A stretch of DNA of 6,944 nucleotides from Burkholderiales bacterium. Its GTDB lineage: Bacteria; Pseudomonadota; Gammaproteobacteria; Burkholderiales; Burkholderiaceae_C. This document shows, one piece after another, positions 5,768-6,944 of this stretch (position 1 is its first letter; each line of letters starts with the position of its first letter). Both the position numbers and the translations under genes were made by a program. Under the pieces are notes generated by a model. It did no database searches and was not told the DNA's origin. It worked only from the letters and a program-made list of their open reading frames with translations. The stretch spans positions 1 to 6,944 of the forward strand of contig JAGWTL010000152.1 of assembly GCA_028869035.1 (NCBI GenBank). Reading direction: 5' to 3'.

Positions 5768-5895
5768 CGATAAGACCTGGTTCAGATGCGGGGATGGTGC
5801 GACATGGCACAGCCAGGCCAAAAGGTAACCGAATTTCGTGCAGGCTGAACATAGACGGCTGTGATTTCATACAGTCTTTGCGCTACCATGGTGCC
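5768..5895. promoter_or_regulatory. Divergent intergenic region between the CHMI-like gene and radA
   Basis: These 128 bp are AT-richer than the flanking genes and must carry promoters in both directions. A perfect CTGT-N8-ACAG palindrome lies near the radA side. For radA, TACAGT at 5870-5875 could serve as a -10, with a weak -35 (TGAACA, 5846-5851) 18 bp before it. No clear promoter for the leftward operon was identified. Confidence 0.5.
5859..5874. promoter_or_regulatory. Candidate LexA operator (SOS box) at radA
   Basis: CTGTGATTTCATACAG has both half-sites of the CTGT-N8-ACAG LexA operator used by gamma- and betaproteobacteria. It ends 21 bp before the radA ATG and overlaps the best -10 candidate, so bound LexA could block radA transcription. 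The spacer matches the alternating AT consensus at only 3 of 8 positions, so affinity may be moderate. The assignment is inferred from motif and position. Confidence 0.45.
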
Positions 5896-6944
5896 ATGGC
5901 CAAGGACAAAACCATCTACACCTGCAACGAGTGCGGCGGCATCAGCCCCAAATGGCTGGGCAAGTGCCCGCATTGTTATGCCTGGAACTCGCTGATCGAG
6001 TCCGTGGCCGAGAGCGCCGCACCGACCAAGAACCGTTTTGCCGCGCTCGCGAAAACCGCCGAGGTGGTGGCGCTGGCCGACATCGAGGCCTCCGACGTCG
6101 AACGCACCCCGACCGGCCAGGACGAACTGGACCGGGTGCTGGGCGGGGGCATCGTCGAAGGTGGCGTGGTCTTGATCGGGGGTGACCCGGGCATCGGCAA
6201 GTCCACCCTGCTGCTGCAGGCGCTCGATGCCTTGCAGCGCAGCGGTCAAAAAACACTCTACGTCACGGGTGAGGAAAGTGGTGCGCAAGTGGCTTTGCGT
6301 GCCCGCCGTCTGGGGCTGGACGGCTCGCGGGTGCAGGTGCTGGCCGAGATCCAGCTCGAGAAGATCCTGGCCACGCTGGACGCGCACCAGCCGGCGATTG
6401 CCGTGATCGATTCCATCCAGACCGTCTATTCCGACCAGCTCACCTCGGCCCCCGGCTCGGTAGCCCAGGTGCGCGAATGCGCCGCGCACCTCACGCGCGC
6501 GGCCAAGGCCAGCGGCACGGCCATCGTGCTCGTGGGCCACGTCACCAAGGAGGGTGCGCTGGCCGGCCCGCGTGTGCTCGAACACATGGTGGACACGGTG
6601 CTTTACTTCGAAGGCGACACACACAGCAGCTTTCGTCTGATCCGCGCCATCAAGAACCGCTTCGGCGCGGTCAACGAAATCGGCGTCTTTGCCATGACGG
6701 AGAAGGGTCTCAAGGGCGTGAGCAACCCCAGCGCCATCTTTCTCTCGCAACACGCCGAGCCGGTGCCCGGCAGCTGCGTCATGGTCACGCTGGAAGGCAC
6801 GCGCCCCATGCTGGTGGAGATCCAGGCCCTGGTGGACAGCGGCGGGCCGTCGCCACGCCGTCTTTCGGTGGGCCTGGACCGCGACCGCCTGGCCATGCTG
6901 CTGGCCGTGCTGCACCGCCATGCGGGCGTGGCCTGCCTGGACCA
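5896..6944 (+). CDS. radA: DNA repair protein RadA (Sms), 3' end beyond window
   Basis: A RecA-like ATPase that drives branch migration of recombination intermediates and helps restart stalled replication forks in the cytoplasm. 349 codons are present out of a usual 450-460. Domains in order: an N-terminal C4 zinc finger (C10, C13, C24, C27); the RecA-like ATPase with Walker A GGDPGIGKST (95-104, K102 key), Walker B around D172 in AVIDSIQT, and the RadA signature K253-N254-R255-F256-G257; then the start of the C-terminal Lon-protease-like domain (from about 285, including SGGPSPRRLSVGLDRDRLAML), which lacks protease function in the family. The ATG at 5896 is chosen because MAKDKTIYTCNECG is the usual start. 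There is no obvious ribosome-binding site, and an out-of-frame ATG lies 8 bp upstream. It is divergent from the CHMI-like gene, with a candidate LexA box between. Confidence 0.95.
   Translation, partial: MAKDKTIYTCNECGGISPKWLGKCPHCYAWNSLIESVAESAAPTKNRFAALAKTAEVVALADIEASDVERTPTGQDELDRVLGGGIVEGGVVLIGGDPGIGKSTLLLQALDALQRSGQKTLYVTGEESGAQVALRARRLGLDGSRVQVLAEIQLEKILATLDAHQPAIAVIDSIQTVYSDQLTSAPGSVAQVRECAAHLTRAAKASGTAIVLVGHVTKEGALAGPRVLEHMVDTVLYFEGDTHSSFRLIRAIKNRFGAVNEIGVFAMTEKGLKGVSNPSAIFLSQHAEPVPGSCVMVTLEGTRPMLVEIQALVDSGGPSPRRLSVGLDRDRLAMLLAVLHRHAGVACLD

Noticed and set aside
5768..5821. Upstream extension of the CHMI-like gene to a TTG at 5821
   Set aside because: The catalytic proline of this family must be the second codon, so the MPH start at 5767 is preferred.
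5888..5995. Short 35-codon frame starting at the ATG 8 bp before radA
   Set aside because: Out of frame with radA, no ribosome-binding site, and it runs mostly inside the radA zinc-finger coding sequence; no sign it is translated.
5782..6921. 379-codon minus-strand frame antisense to radA
   Set aside because: radA on the plus strand is unmistakable; the antisense product is His/Gln/Arg-rich with no motif.
1..6944. Novel defence, mobile or RNA-based system
   Set aside because: No CRISPR-type repeats, inverted-repeat-bounded elements, transposase, integrase, toxin-antitoxin pair, tRNA or rRNA sequence was found. All coding space except about 270 bp of intergenic DNA is accounted for by recognisable families.

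Overview
This window is about 6.9 kb of GC-rich, densely coding DNA. Strong G/C third-position bias throughout creates long antisense shadow reading frames. Gene content and protein style suggest a betaproteobacterium of the order Burkholderiales, most likely Comamonadaceae (inferred from LplT, Alr, RadA and the 5-carboxymethyl-2-hydroxymuconate isomerase-like protein; no database search was possible).

Left part (1-2692). The 5' end of lplT (lysophospholipid transporter) runs leftward out of the window. A 141-bp divergent intergenic region separates it from alr (alanine racemase), which runs rightward. alr overlaps a second gene by 4 bp; that gene encodes a 403-residue HD-GYP-type protein with a degenerate active site. 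The two form a translationally coupled pair.

Middle part (2693-5767). Four tightly packed genes run leftward. In transcription order they are: a shortened 5-carboxymethyl-2-hydroxymuconate isomerase-like gene, a ketopantoate reductase (PanE/ApbA) family gene, and two EamA/DMT-family ten-helix transporters. Gaps are -4, 7 to 20, and 18 bp, so this looks like one operon. Its last stop codon abuts the stop codon of the HD-GYP-like gene with no spacer (TGATCA), so the two converging transcripts have no intergenic terminator between them.

Right part (5768-6944). A 128-bp divergent intergenic region contains a perfect CTGT-N8-ACAG palindrome, the form of an SOS LexA operator, just upstream of radA. 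radA encodes the recombination/branch-migration ATPase and runs off the right edge.

Functionally the window mixes housekeeping genes (phospholipid recycling, D-alanine for peptidoglycan, DNA repair) with a small metabolic/transport operon of unassigned substrate. I see no phage, IS element, CRISPR, RNA gene or defence system. The points most worth a second look are the LexA-like box at radA, the truncated isomerase whose end merges into the panE ribosome-binding site, and the loss of the HD dyad in the HD-GYP-like protein.
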